Source: an uncultured Candidatus Saccharibacteria bacterium | GTDB lineage: Bacteria > Patescibacteriota > Saccharimonadia > Saccharimonadales > Saccharimonadaceae | Assembly: GCA_948614045.1 (NCBI GenBank) | Contig: CAPFSK010000003.1 | Span: 25,698 to 89,697 of the forward strand | Direction of reading: 5' to 3' | Length of the DNA: 64,000 nucleotides | Shown here: positions 34,914-44,163 of the stretch, one piece after another | Numbering within the stretch: position 1 is the stretch's first letter | How the letters are laid out: every line of letters starts with the position of its first letter | Notes under the pieces: generated by a model | Told to the model about the DNA's origin: nothing | Databases searched by the model: none | Seen by the model: the letters and a program-made list of their open reading frames with translations, nothing else | Program-made: the position numbers and the translations under genes

Positions 34914-36239
34914 TTACTCCAACCCTCGCACCAACTTCTGGTACAAATCCCCCTTTTCCTCGAAATTCTTAAACCGTCCATAACTCGCTGCCGCTGGCGA
35001 CAACAGACAACTTTTACCCCGCGCCGTCCGCTCACGCGCAACCCGCACCGCCTCCTCCATCGTCTCAACCATCACCGCCTTCTCAGCCCCCACCACCATC
35101 GCAACCACATACCCCGTCTCCGGCATACATACCACATTCCTGACTTTATCGTTCTTCAAAAACTCTACCAACTCCGCCATACTTACATCGCGATCCATTC
35201 CGCCCACAATCACCGTGTCGACATCGCCCAACGCTTTCATTGCCGTCATCGTCGCCTGCGGCACCGTTCCAATCGCATTATCATAATACTTCACCCCACC
35301 AAACTCCCCTACAAACTCCAATCTGTGTTTCAGCGTCCGGAATTCATTCACACTTTTCGTCGCTTTTCGCATATCCAATCCCAACACTTTCGCCACCCCA
35401 AGTGCAAACATAATGTTCAACAAATTATAATCCCCAACCAACTTCCGCTCATCTCGGCAATCATACACTCTTTCACTCTCAAATTCTACAAAATCCCCAA
35501 CCTTTCGCACTGCGCCACGCTTAAACCCCACACCAATATCTCTTCCAGCGCCACTGCATTCTCTCACTTTACGCCGTACCAGCTCCTCATCCGCCCCATA
35601 CAACAACACGTCATCTTCATTTTGCCACTGACAAATATTACATTTCGCCTGCGCATACGCCTCAAACGACCGATAATGGTCCAAATGCTCCGGATAAACA
35701 TTTAGTAGCAGCGCAACATTCGGCGACCTTCGCATAAACTCCAATTGATGCGACGACATTTCCAAAACTAATGTCATATCACTCTCAATTTCGTCCACAT
35801 GTTCAAATACCGGCGTACCGATATTTCCCAGCAACAAGCTCCGCACATCCTGTCCCCGCAGCACTTCATACACTAGGGAACTAGTCGTACTCTTACCCTT
35901 CGTTCCCGTCACCCCAATCGTCCGCCCCGAAAAAAACTCCAGCAACAATTCCAACTGCGACGTAATTTTCTCCTCAAATTCCGATACATCAACGTCTTTC
36001 AGCGAAATCCCCGGCGACTTCATAATAACATCATAACTATCCAGACCATCCAAATATCCTTCGCCGCACACCAGCTCTACCCTCGCGTCATCAACCTCTA
36101 CCTCCTGTCGATCCGCAATCGTGAGTCGTAAATCCGGCAACAATTTCCTAATCAGCTCATAGCTCGACCGCCCCTCGCGACCAAACCCCAAAATCAGAAC
36201 TTTTTTCCCCGCGAAAAATCCGCGCAATTTCTCCAGCAT
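34914..36239 (-). CDS. murD: UDP-MurNAc-L-alanine glutamate ligase (MurD type)
   Basis: This Mur ligase of 441 aa adds glutamate to UDP-MurNAc-L-Ala in peptidoglycan synthesis. It has the Rossmann start VLILGFGREG, the ATP loop GVTGTKGKST (about 110), EMSSHQL, NVYPEHLDHY, HRLEFVGE and the YDNAIGT motif that in classic MurD reads NDSKATN-like. The last replacement is a feature of the MurD2-like group that is thought to use L-glutamate with the MurL epimerase. The gene directly upstream is indeed a murL-like gene, one bp away. Confidence 0.88.
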   Translation of the reverse strand: MLEKLRGFFAGKKVLILGFGREGRSSYELIRKLLPDLRLTIADRQEVEVDDARVELVCGEGYLDGLDSYDVIMKSPGISLKDVDVSEFEEKITSQLELLLEFFSGRTIGVTGTKGKSTTSSLVYEVLRGQDVRSLLLGNIGTPVFEHVDEIESDMTLVLEMSSHQLEFMRRSPNVALLLNVYPEHLDHYRSFEAYAQAKCNICQWQNEDDVLLYGADEELVRRKVRECSGAGRDIGVGFKRGAVRKVGDFVEFESERVYDCRDERKLVGDYNLLNIMFALGVAKVLGLDMRKATKSVNEFRTLKHRLEFVGEFGGVKYYDNAIGTVPQATMTAMKALGDVDTVIVGGMDRDVSMAELVEFLKNDKVRNVVCMPETGYVVAMVVGAEKAVMVETMEEAVRVARERTARGKSCLLSPAAASYGRFKNFEEKGDLYQKLVRGLE

Positions 36240-36240
36240 C

Positions 36241-37680
36241 CTACAGCCCCAATGCCTCCTTCAATTTCTGTTCCTGCTCCGCACTAAGATTATTTTCCGC
36301 ATTATATTCCCGCGTCAAATCCTTGCTCAAATCCGCCAACCCATATTCATCAACATACCGCTTCAGCAATACCGGTAACTTCTCGCTCACATCCATCAAC
36401 TTTTTCGCCACCACGCTCACCGCATAATTCACTTCCTCAAACGTCCCGACACAGTCAAATGGCTTCGTCTCTCCATGCCCAGTTAGCTCCTTAAAAATCT
36501 CCCACATCGACTCTTTTTCATACAAATCTTCATGAAAAATCTCCACCAATTTCTCTCGCTCCAAATACGGACTCAACACCACAAACGCAAACATACACTT
36601 CGCACAATTATCACACCACTGCCAGTCTGGCCGTTTGCTTCCCACATTGCAACTCTTAAATACTTGATGATACTGCGGCATTTTACTAAACAATTTCGCA
36701 ATTTGTAGTTCATTCAAAGGTCTGAGAAAGCTATAATACTGTACTGGCGCCCGCAAATACTTCTTCGCATACGCGCGAAAATCTTGCTCAAATTCAAAAC
36801 TCTTTGAATATTGATGATTCACCTTTGCCAAGTCACCGCCCGCACAGCCTTTCGCCAAATCACCGCCACAATCCTGTACACCTTCACACTCTCCACACAC
36901 ATTCCCCTCATTCGCGCTACTCTCATTCGACACTACTGCATATTTCAGGCCCAGCAAATAACTTACTAAATACGACGTAAACGCCAACATCGTCGAAAAC
37001 GGTGTATGTCCATTAAGGAAGCCTTTTTCATTCAACTTCAAAAGTTCCGGATCAATCTTCCTCAAAACTTCCACTACATGTTCATCTGGCACTCCTGCCA
37101 CTGCCGCACATGCCCGCGTCACCGGCTTCGGATTTACAATCATCACATAATCTTTATGCGGGTCTACTCCGAGAATCTCCATCGTCACATTTGAGTCCTT
37201 ACCGCCACCGATCAAGACCAAGCTCCCCTCCGCATCGTCTTTCACTTCAGCATATTTAAACTCTCTTGCCTCCGGCGCACATTCAATCGTCATGAAGTCA
37301 TCCAGCTTTGCTGCAATCCTATTCGTATAAAATAGTTCACCCAGCCCATAGAAATACAACTTCTTCCACCAAACAATCTGCTCCTCATCCAAAACTCCTG
37401 GATGCACAACCACCTTCGGCGCACAGCTCGCCTTCCAGTAACTCACCAGCTCCACCATCCCGATTTGAAACGCCAAATTCTGCACCACGACGCTATCAAT
37501 CGACTTAAAATCCAAATGCTTCTTCAAAATCTTCACGCACGGCTGAAATTTTGCCAACCCAGAAATCTCAAACTCATATTCCAAATAAATCGCCTGCGCA
37601 TCTTCACGCACTTTAAAACTACGATAATGAAATTCAGGATATTTTTCGCGGTATTCGGTAAATTTTGCTTGATTTTTCAT
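36241..37680 (-). CDS. murL: MurL-like UDP-MurNAc-L-Ala-L-Glu epimerase
   Basis: MurL converts the terminal L-Glu of UDP-MurNAc-L-Ala-L-Glu to D-Glu, replacing glutamate racemase. The 479-aa protein has a PP-loop-like GGGKDS (about 160), NESSANEGN, the region VNHQYSKSFEFE, SFLRPLNELQIA and the Cys cluster WCDNCAKCMF (about 365). All of these recall MurL. An inserted Cys-rich repeat (GECEGVQDCGGDLAKGC, then GGDLAKV) near 273-296 is unusual. I start at the ATG 37680, after TTGAGG and two TAAAAT boxes. The upstream extension is not supported. Confidence 0.8.
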   Translation of the reverse strand: MKNQAKFTEYREKYPEFHYRSFKVREDAQAIYLEYEFEISGLAKFQPCVKILKKHLDFKSIDSVVVQNLAFQIGMVELVSYWKASCAPKVVVHPGVLDEEQIVWWKKLYFYGLGELFYTNRIAAKLDDFMTIECAPEAREFKYAEVKDDAEGSLVLIGGGKDSNVTMEILGVDPHKDYVMIVNPKPVTRACAAVAGVPDEHVVEVLRKIDPELLKLNEKGFLNGHTPFSTMLAFTSYLVSYLLGLKYAVVSNESSANEGNVCGECEGVQDCGGDLAKGCAGGDLAKVNHQYSKSFEFEQDFRAYAKKYLRAPVQYYSFLRPLNELQIAKLFSKMPQYHQVFKSCNVGSKRPDWQWCDNCAKCMFAFVVLSPYLEREKLVEIFHEDLYEKESMWEIFKELTGHGETKPFDCVGTFEEVNYAVSVVAKKLMDVSEKLPVLLKRYVDEYGLADLSKDLTREYNAENNLSAEQEQKLKEALGL

Positions 37681-37766
37681 AATATTATCCTCAAGGTTAA
37701 CCTTTATTTTACCACATTTTACCCCAAAACGGTAGATGTCCACTCGTAGCATGCTATAATAATTAC

Positions 37767-38786
37767 ATGAAATCTACAATTTTAACCGGCATTCGTGCTA
37801 ATAGTGAACTTACTCTCGGCAACTTTCTTGGCGCCCTCTTACCGATGGTTCGCCTCGCCAACACTCATAGTACTGATTCACATATTAATATCTTCGTCCC
37901 CGATCTCCACTCTATTATTTCCACAGTCGACGGGGAACTACAGCAAAACGTCATCAAATCCCTCAAAAACTACCTCGCTGCCGGACTCATCCTTAATCAA
38001 AACATTCATTTCTATCGTCAATCGCGCGTTCCTGCCCACTCCGAACTTTGCTGGATCTTAAACTGTGTCGCCAGTATGGGCGAACTAAACCGCATGACTC
38101 AGTATAAAGACAAAAGCGAGGGCAAGGACAGTGTCAACGTCGGCATTTTCGACTATCCTGTATTAATGGCTGCCGACATCCTACTCTACGATGCGAAATA
38201 TATCCCGGTCGGCGAAGACCAATTCCAGCACCTAGAACTCACTCGCCGTCTCGCCGAACGTTTCAATCGTAAATACAACGAAATTTTTACATTACCAGCC
38301 GAACCCAAAGCCCAAATCGAGTTCATGTCGACTGGCGGCAATGACGGCATTCGGATTCGCGACCTCCAAAATCCCGAAAAGAAAATGAGCAAATCCAATC
38401 CCGCGCCGAACAGCAAAATTATGCTTTCGGACGAACCCACTGTCGCCGCAAAGAAAATCATGTCTGCTACAACCGACTCTCTCGGCAAAATTCAGTACGA
38501 CATGTTTAATCAACCCGGCATTAGCAACCTACTCCAAATCGAAGCTTTGACAACCGACACTCCGCTCCAAGACGTTATTTCGACTTGGGCCGGCGAAACC
38601 CATTATGGCGATTTGAAACAAAAAGTCGCCGAAAGCGTCCGCGTCTTGCTCGAAGATTTTCAAACTAAGCTAGCTGAAATCAGCGATCAGCAGATCTTAG
38701 ACTTACTCGAATCTGGCGAAATTTACGCGAACGAAATCGCAAATCAAAAATTACACGAGGCTCAGGTTGCCTTCGGATTAAGGTAG
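37767..38786 (+). CDS. trpS: Tryptophanyl-tRNA synthetase
   Basis: The 339-aa class I synthetase shows TGIRANSELTLGNFLGAL (HIGH-equivalent TLGN), GEDQFQHLELTR, and KKMSKSNP. Length is normal. TATAAT lies six nt before the ATG, giving a leaderless transcript divergent from murL. The matching tRNA-Trp(CCA) is at 59.2 kb. Confidence 0.95.
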   Translation: MKSTILTGIRANSELTLGNFLGALLPMVRLANTHSTDSHINIFVPDLHSIISTVDGELQQNVIKSLKNYLAAGLILNQNIHFYRQSRVPAHSELCWILNCVASMGELNRMTQYKDKSEGKDSVNVGIFDYPVLMAADILLYDAKYIPVGEDQFQHLELTRRLAERFNRKYNEIFTLPAEPKAQIEFMSTGGNDGIRIRDLQNPEKKMSKSNPAPNSKIMLSDEPTVAAKKIMSATTDSLGKIQYDMFNQPGISNLLQIEALTTDTPLQDVISTWAGETHYGDLKQKVAESVRVLLEDFQTKLAEISDQQILDLLESGEIYANEIANQKLHEAQVAFGLR

Positions 38787-38792
38787 GACGTT

Positions 38793-39695
38793 GTGATTAT
38801 CACCGGTAAAAAATTTAGTAAACCTGACTTATCCCGCGTCATCAACGGCGATACGGTATTGGATTCTGACACTGAAAAACCCGAAAAAGTCCGCCTCGAC
38901 CATCTATTAGTACGCGAACATCCCGAGTATAACCGTTCTAGTCTACAGACTTTCATCAAAAAAGGCTTCGTCAAAGTCAACGACGAAATTGTCACCAAGC
39001 CCAATAGTAAATTTGAGGATACTGCCAAGATTACCCTAAATGTTCCGGCAGCCACCGAATTGCCACCACGACCGCCTGTCATCTACGAAGACGACAACGT
39101 ACTTGTGCTTGACAAACCCGCTGGATTACTTAGCATGGCAAAAGGTGAGTATTGCCCCGAACCCACGCTTGAAGATTACGGCTTGCTCGTCCATCGCCTT
39201 GATCGCGATACCAGCGGCGTCGTTATCTTAGCCAAAAATCCCGAGACTCAGACTATGCTCCGCAAACAATTTCAAGACCGCAAAACTCACAAAACTTACT
39301 ACGCCGTTATTATTGGTCATCCAAAGCTTCCAGAAGCCATGATCGACCTACCAATCGCGCGCAACTTGAAGCGTCCGACGACTTTTCAAGTCGACCAAAA
39401 CGGTAAATCTTCACAGACTTATTACAAAGTTGTCGCAGAAAACGACAAGTATTCACTCGTCGAATTAAAACCCAAAACTGGCCGTACCCACCAGCTCCGT
39501 GTCCATCTCAAATATCTCGGCACCCCGATTCTCGGCGACCCAGTGTATAGTGATATCGCAAAATATCCTGCACCAAGATTATTCCTACACGCCAAAGAGT
39601 TAGAAATTACTATTCCCGGCGAGAATGGCGGGGAACGACGCACTTTTACCAGTGAACTGCCTTCAGAATTTGAGGAGATTATACAAGAAAAATGA
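38793..39695 (+). CDS. RluA-family pseudouridine synthase with S4 domain
   Basis: The 300-aa protein has an S4 RNA-binding domain (about 32-85, RLDHLLVREHPEYNRSSL) and a RluA catalytic domain with VHRLDRDTSGV (catalytic Asp), YYAVIIG and GRTHQLRVHL. It likely modifies rRNA, as RluD does. The first 30 residues precede S4 and are not typical. The start is GTG, 4 nt after the trpS stop, so trpS and this gene form an operon. Confidence 0.9.
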   Translation: MIITGKKFSKPDLSRVINGDTVLDSDTEKPEKVRLDHLLVREHPEYNRSSLQTFIKKGFVKVNDEIVTKPNSKFEDTAKITLNVPAATELPPRPPVIYEDDNVLVLDKPAGLLSMAKGEYCPEPTLEDYGLLVHRLDRDTSGVVILAKNPETQTMLRKQFQDRKTHKTYYAVIIGHPKLPEAMIDLPIARNLKRPTTFQVDQNGKSSQTYYKVVAENDKYSLVELKPKTGRTHQLRVHLKYLGTPILGDPVYSDIAKYPAPRLFLHAKELEITIPGENGGERRTFTSELPSEFEEIIQEK

Positions 39696-39747
39696 CCCTA
39701 TCCTTTCATTATACCACAGGTAACCCAAAAAGTCAATAGAATACGTT

Positions 39748-40422
39748 ATGTTTTTTGATAATCCTAAACAAATTTCTGAAATCGCCACCCATACCGAATG
39801 CTCGATTTTCGTCCTGCCAGACAGCCAAAAAGTCGAATTAAAACATGCGCTTACACTTGAACCGAATCCAGAAACCAAGACGCAGCTCATCAGCGTCGAG
39901 CAAGTTCGTGAATTTATTGCCTTGACGAATAGCTGCGAAACTAACGATCGTTTTTTCGTCATTCGACCTGCTGACGCCATGAACGAAGCTGCTCAGAACG
40001 CATTCTTAAAGACCCTTGAGGAACCCAAGGATTTTTGTCATTTCGTTCTTATTACTGAACAGCCCGCAGCACTACTTCCTACAATTTTATCGCGCGCACA
40101 GGTTTTCTTTCTCCGCACCGAAAATCCACTCGATACCGCCCCCGCCGCTAAAGAAAAAATCATGACCCTCGCAAAACGTCTCGTCGCTGCCAGCCCCAAG
40201 GATTTACCCGAAATCGCTCTCGAAATCACCAAATCCAAGACCGAACCTCGCGCCACCGCTCTCGCCGTCACTAGCACAACAATCGAGCTACTCTATAAAT
40301 CCTACTTCAAGACCGGCAACCCAAAATTCCTCACTAAGTTACCGGGGTTCATCACGCTTTATGACAACTTATTCAAAAACGGCCACATCAAACTCCACCT
40401 CGTCGCCGACCTGCTCCAGTAG
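39748..40422 (+). CDS. DNA polymerase III delta'-like subunit, reduced
   Basis: The 224-aa protein shows PADAMNEAAQNAFLKTLEEP, the hallmark of clamp-loader delta', and LSRAQVFFL. It lacks a P-loop and zinc module and is much shorter than E. coli HolB (334 aa). It probably acts as the non-ATPase wrench of the clamp loader. Alternative: a remnant AAA fragment. The preceding rluA-like gene is 50 bp upstream. Confidence 0.75.
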   Translation: MFFDNPKQISEIATHTECSIFVLPDSQKVELKHALTLEPNPETKTQLISVEQVREFIALTNSCETNDRFFVIRPADAMNEAAQNAFLKTLEEPKDFCHFVLITEQPAALLPTILSRAQVFFLRTENPLDTAPAAKEKIMTLAKRLVAASPKDLPEIALEITKSKTEPRATALAVTSTTIELLYKSYFKTGNPKFLTKLPGFITLYDNLFKNGHIKLHLVADLLQ

Positions 40423-40429
40423 AACGGTT

Positions 40430-41428
40430 CTAATACGTCGTAAAATACTGACTCCAATACGTCTTATACGTCGAATTCGGATCAAACACGAACCCGACCG
40501 ACAAATACTTAAAGTCTGGATTTAAGATATTCGCCCGGTGTTCCGCCGAACCCATCCAAGACGCCACTACCGTCTCTGGCGATACCGCCGCATTACTCGC
40601 ATTTAAGTTTTCACCGCTCATTCCGCCCGATTCTGGAATCGGGCATGCCGTCGACCATGACGACCCATCTGGTCGCGTATGCGAATAGCTCGTCATGAGC
40701 TCCTGCGCCCGCACATTCGCCGCTGCCTCACAAGTCGTACCCCATTCTAATGCACCTAGGCCCGCTTTGCTTCGCTCTTCATTCACTAATGCCAAAACAT
40801 CGCGCTTCCACTGCTCGACCGGTGGCGCGATTACAGTTATTGTTATCTTATCGTACCGCGAACCGTCATACGTACCAGCCGTAATCTCCGTCGTACCTGT
40901 ACCTACAATCGCCGGATACCGACAAGTTCCTGGATCATACCCTAACCACGTCCGTGCCGTATTATAAAATCCCGCAATCACCGACTGATTACTTGACTGC
41001 CAATACATATCCCCAAGGCCGCTTAGTCCAGCTCCGACACAAATGTCAAAATCCGCCGTCTGGTAAATCACAATCGAATCTTCCACCCAAAGTTGTCCAG
41101 ATGGCACACCACCGAGTCGTACTCCGCCGCTGCTTCCACCGCCAGTGTACACCGCATATCCACCGCCACTCGTCGCATTGTTCAAAGTCGTCGTATTACC
41201 ATTCGCCACGATCACTGGCTTATCAAGCTTATCCGTCACCGGCTCAATCATCCCCAACTCGTCCAGCGTCATTCCAACATCATCGCTACGCTCCGAAACC
41301 ACCCGAAATTCAATCCCCCCGTTCAAATTAATTGCGCTAAAAATCATTACCCCCACGATTAGAATCGCCACCGCATTTAGCGACAGGAGAATCGTCATCT
41401 TCGTTTGGCGCAAGATTTTCGCTGTCAT
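40430..41428 (-). CDS. Secreted CAP-domain (SCP/PR-1) protein
   Basis: The 332-aa protein has an N-terminal membrane helix (about 12-34), a Gly/Ser/Thr-rich middle with a sequence like a bacterial Ig/MG fold (100-210), and a C-terminal CAP domain (215-332). Its signatures are LVNEERSKAGLGAL, SHTRPDG, GENL, WMGSAEHRANIL and VGF. Two Cys pairs are possible. CAP proteins outside the membrane bind lipids or wall ligands. The gene lies 32 bp after the 7-TM gene on the same strand. Confidence 0.88.
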   Translation of the reverse strand: MTAKILRQTKMTILLSLNAVAILIVGVMIFSAINLNGGIEFRVVSERSDDVGMTLDELGMIEPVTDKLDKPVIVANGNTTTLNNATSGGGYAVYTGGGSSGGVRLGGVPSGQLWVEDSIVIYQTADFDICVGAGLSGLGDMYWQSSNQSVIAGFYNTARTWLGYDPGTCRYPAIVGTGTTEITAGTYDGSRYDKITITVIAPPVEQWKRDVLALVNEERSKAGLGALEWGTTCEAAANVRAQELMTSYSHTRPDGSSWSTACPIPESGGMSGENLNASNAAVSPETVVASWMGSAEHRANILNPDFKYLSVGFVFDPNSTYKTYWSQYFTTY

Positions 41429-41460
41429 ATTACTTTACATCTTTCCGCATTGCGCGCATT

Positions 41461-42810
41461 CTACGCCCTGATATGTTTTTCCGAATCAATCACCGTCGCC
41501 ACTAGATTAATAATCATCTCCAACTGTACTAAATCTCGCCGTTCAAAACTATTCTTACCCAAAGGCTTACCAACAATCAACTGACCAAACGCCTTGCCTT
41601 TTGCATTCCGAAGCTCCGCCACCGCCTTTAGTCCTAGCTCATCCATAATCTTCTGCGTCGTTTTATTCGGCTCCTGCCATACACTATTACCGCTCGCCGC
41701 CTTCATTTTACCAATCTGCACCAATTCTTCCGCCGATACCGACAGAGGCTTCGAGCCATACAACCGTCCATTCACCACAAGCCCAATGTACGCAAAATGC
41801 AGATGATCCGCTAAGAAGCCCGCAAGCTCACGTAAATCCACATTTTTCGTCGCAATCCTGTTCAGTTTCTTAATCACATACGCAATATCCACCTGTCCAA
41901 CTGAAATCAAAGACCGCATTGAAGCACTCACTTCATTCAATACCGGCATCAATAGCAACACAATCACAATCATAATAAAATTCAAAACCAACACTGAAGC
42001 CGATGGGTTTGGCACCTTGAACAAAGCCGTAAAAATCAGATAAAAAATCAGCATATAAATCACCGCCCCCGACACCAATAGCACCGCATACGACAACAAC
42101 TTCAACCACCTCGACGAAATCGAAATAATTCGATATTTTAAAATTGCATAGTAGAAACTTACCAATGTAATACTTAGTGCTAATGGTCCAATCCAAATCA
42201 AATCGTATCGCACAAACAATGGCAAAACCAAATCAGAAATCATCGCCAAAGCCCCTGTAATTACCAACCCCACCATCAAAGTTCGATCGCCCATCCTGAC
42301 TTTCTTCGAGCTCGTCTTTCGCGAGCGCTTCCAAATGAAATACCATGCCAAAACGCTATTGAGCGCAAAATAAAATGCGTATAGCCAATAAACCACTCCA
42401 TTTACCAAATGAACTGTATTGCCCTGCGTAGTCAATTCAAATCCATCAAACAGCAATCTCGTGTTCATTACGACAACTGTCGCCGTTATCACAAGTGCTA
42501 CCACTGCCAAAAAAGTTAAAATTTTGCCAACTGTATATTCCCAACCTGCATACCCCAGCAACATAACCATCATTACAGCCGAACTAATATAAATCGACAT
42601 AATCCAAAAAGGGGCAGATTCACTCGCCGTAATCGGCAAATCCAAAAACATTGCAATCGACACCGTCCAAATCGCCGCCATAATCGTCGTCGCAAAAAAC
42701 CACGCCATTTTCTTCTTGTCAGTTTTAGATGCCCCAATAAATGCCGAGAAACCCGAAAACACCGCCAAAACCGACGTCGCATAAAGCAAAATCGAAGTTA
42801 AACTCACCAT
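41461..42810 (-). CDS. 7-8 TM protein with a GAF-like C-terminus
   Basis: The 449-aa protein has about eight membrane helices in its first 300 residues, in the style of histidine-kinase 7TM sensory regions, and a soluble GAF-like domain at about 330-449. There is no kinase H-box or ATPase domain, so it is not a complete histidine kinase. It may be a receptor that lost or never had its output domain. AAGGAGG precedes the ATG. Confidence 0.65.
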   Translation of the reverse strand: MVSLTSILLYATSVLAVFSGFSAFIGASKTDKKKMAWFFATTIMAAIWTVSIAMFLDLPITASESAPFWIMSIYISSAVMMVMLLGYAGWEYTVGKILTFLAVVALVITATVVVMNTRLLFDGFELTTQGNTVHLVNGVVYWLYAFYFALNSVLAWYFIWKRSRKTSSKKVRMGDRTLMVGLVITGALAMISDLVLPLFVRYDLIWIGPLALSITLVSFYYAILKYRIISISSRWLKLLSYAVLLVSGAVIYMLIFYLIFTALFKVPNPSASVLVLNFIMIVIVLLLMPVLNEVSASMRSLISVGQVDIAYVIKKLNRIATKNVDLRELAGFLADHLHFAYIGLVVNGRLYGSKPLSVSAEELVQIGKMKAASGNSVWQEPNKTTQKIMDELGLKAVAELRNAKGKAFGQLIVGKPLGKNSFERRDLVQLEMIINLVATVIDSEKHIRA

Positions 42811-42866
42811 ACCTCCTTGATATATTACTTACAAACCATTATAGCATATGTTTTTACAAAAAATAA

Positions 42867-42889
42867 AGCCCCTACGCGAAGCAGAGGCT
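42867..42889 (-). terminator. Terminator of the methyltransferase gene
   Basis: On the minus strand AGCCTCTGC pairs with GCGTAGGGGCT (bulged), followed by TTATTTTTTG. Confidence 0.65.
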
Positions 42890-42930
42890 CGACTATCTAC
42901 ATATTCTTTCATGTATTTAGCCTTTTTTAA

Positions 42931-43977
42931 TTACTTGGAGATTCTAAAAACAACGCCTGCTTTATCCTCGGGTTCAATTACATATTCTTCCAAGGTAACA
43001 CCCAAATCGCGGCAAATTGATGAGACATAATCCACTGCTTTCGCAACGCTTTTTACCGGTTTCATCGGACTATCCGTCTCCCAATGCAATACGAACTTAT
43101 CGAAGATTAACGCCAGTACCATTAACTGCAAATCAAAGATAAGAATACCGCCAGGAGCCAACATGCGTATCTTTCCTCGTAGCAGGCTATCCAAATCTTT
43201 CATATGATATGAAGCAAGCCCCATAGCAGAAACAAAATCGTATTTACCCCATTGCGATTCATCGGCAAACGCCTCACCAAACCCGCTAAAATGGTAGGTA
43301 ATTCCATGCTTAGACAGATCATCCCCAAAAATCTGACTGAGCGATTCCTGCAAACCAACGTCCGGATCATAGACCGTAATTTTCTGATACCCAGGGTCAA
43401 GATCATACCCGCCATACCATAATTGCGGCAATAACCCTCCAGCCAAAATCGCTGCCATGATCGCGCTCATCAGATATTTCTGCTCATACTCATTACGGAA
43501 ACGCACCGACTTAAACACTGGGTCGTTCAGGCAGAACTGATACATCGGATCACTGCTCGGAATCGGAACAATTTTACCGAAAATATCTCTACCATAGAAA
43601 AAAGCCGGCAGCATTGCAGTCCCACGTGGAATATCCAGTAGAAACGGATAAAAAAAACGCGAATGCGCTCCAACCTCCAGCATAAACCGTGTCAAACCAG
43701 GGCATTCTCGCATATATTTTTTGACCGTGGGCCAGGTCTTATCAATTTGGCAACGTTCCTGGACAAACTGAGCATCATTTTCCGCCGTCGCAGCAAAATG
43801 CTGCAATAAAACCTGATGAATATGCTCGACTTCACCTTCCGAGACTCGCCTCCATGGCAACGCCCTACGCTTCAGCGTTTCCATCACATAAGCCTGGTAA
43901 TGATATTCTTTACTCAAAGGGATGTTTCTTGCGCTTCCAGCCTCCCATCCAGACCTTTTTGCGTCCATTATCATCAT
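42931..43977 (-). CDS. SAM-dependent methyltransferase-like protein
   Basis: The 348-aa protein has a helical N-terminal half (about 1-160) and a Rossmann-like C-terminal half with VYDPDVGL (acidic loop), DFVSAMGL, LAPGGILIFDL and the final beta hairpin, as in class I methyltransferases. Motif I (GxGxG) is poorly conserved (LLPQLWYGG), so SAM binding should be tested. AAGGAGG precedes the start. Its substrate is not evident from context. Confidence 0.6.
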   Translation of the reverse strand: MMIMDAKRSGWEAGSARNIPLSKEYHYQAYVMETLKRRALPWRRVSEGEVEHIHQVLLQHFAATAENDAQFVQERCQIDKTWPTVKKYMRECPGLTRFMLEVGAHSRFFYPFLLDIPRGTAMLPAFFYGRDIFGKIVPIPSSDPMYQFCLNDPVFKSVRFRNEYEQKYLMSAIMAAILAGGLLPQLWYGGYDLDPGYQKITVYDPDVGLQESLSQIFGDDLSKHGITYHFSGFGEAFADESQWGKYDFVSAMGLASYHMKDLDSLLRGKIRMLAPGGILIFDLQLMVLALIFDKFVLHWETDSPMKPVKSVAKAVDYVSSICRDLGVTLEEYVIEPEDKAGVVFRISK

Positions 43978-44163
43978 TTCAACAACCTCCTTAATGTACT
44001 CGCCATCTAGCCAATAGACAAAACTAGATGGCTAAAATCGTGCTGCCTCATATTATATCATAATCCCGCCCCCATACTAGCATTTTTCTTGACCGCACTT
44101 ATCATAAGTACTATAATTAACCATAAAGAATATATAATATATTATAAAAGAGTAATTTAATCT

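Noticed and set aside
41461..42810. Histidine kinase
   Set aside because: The 7TM and GAF-like parts fit, but no H-box, N-box or G-box follows and the frame ends after the GAF-like domain.
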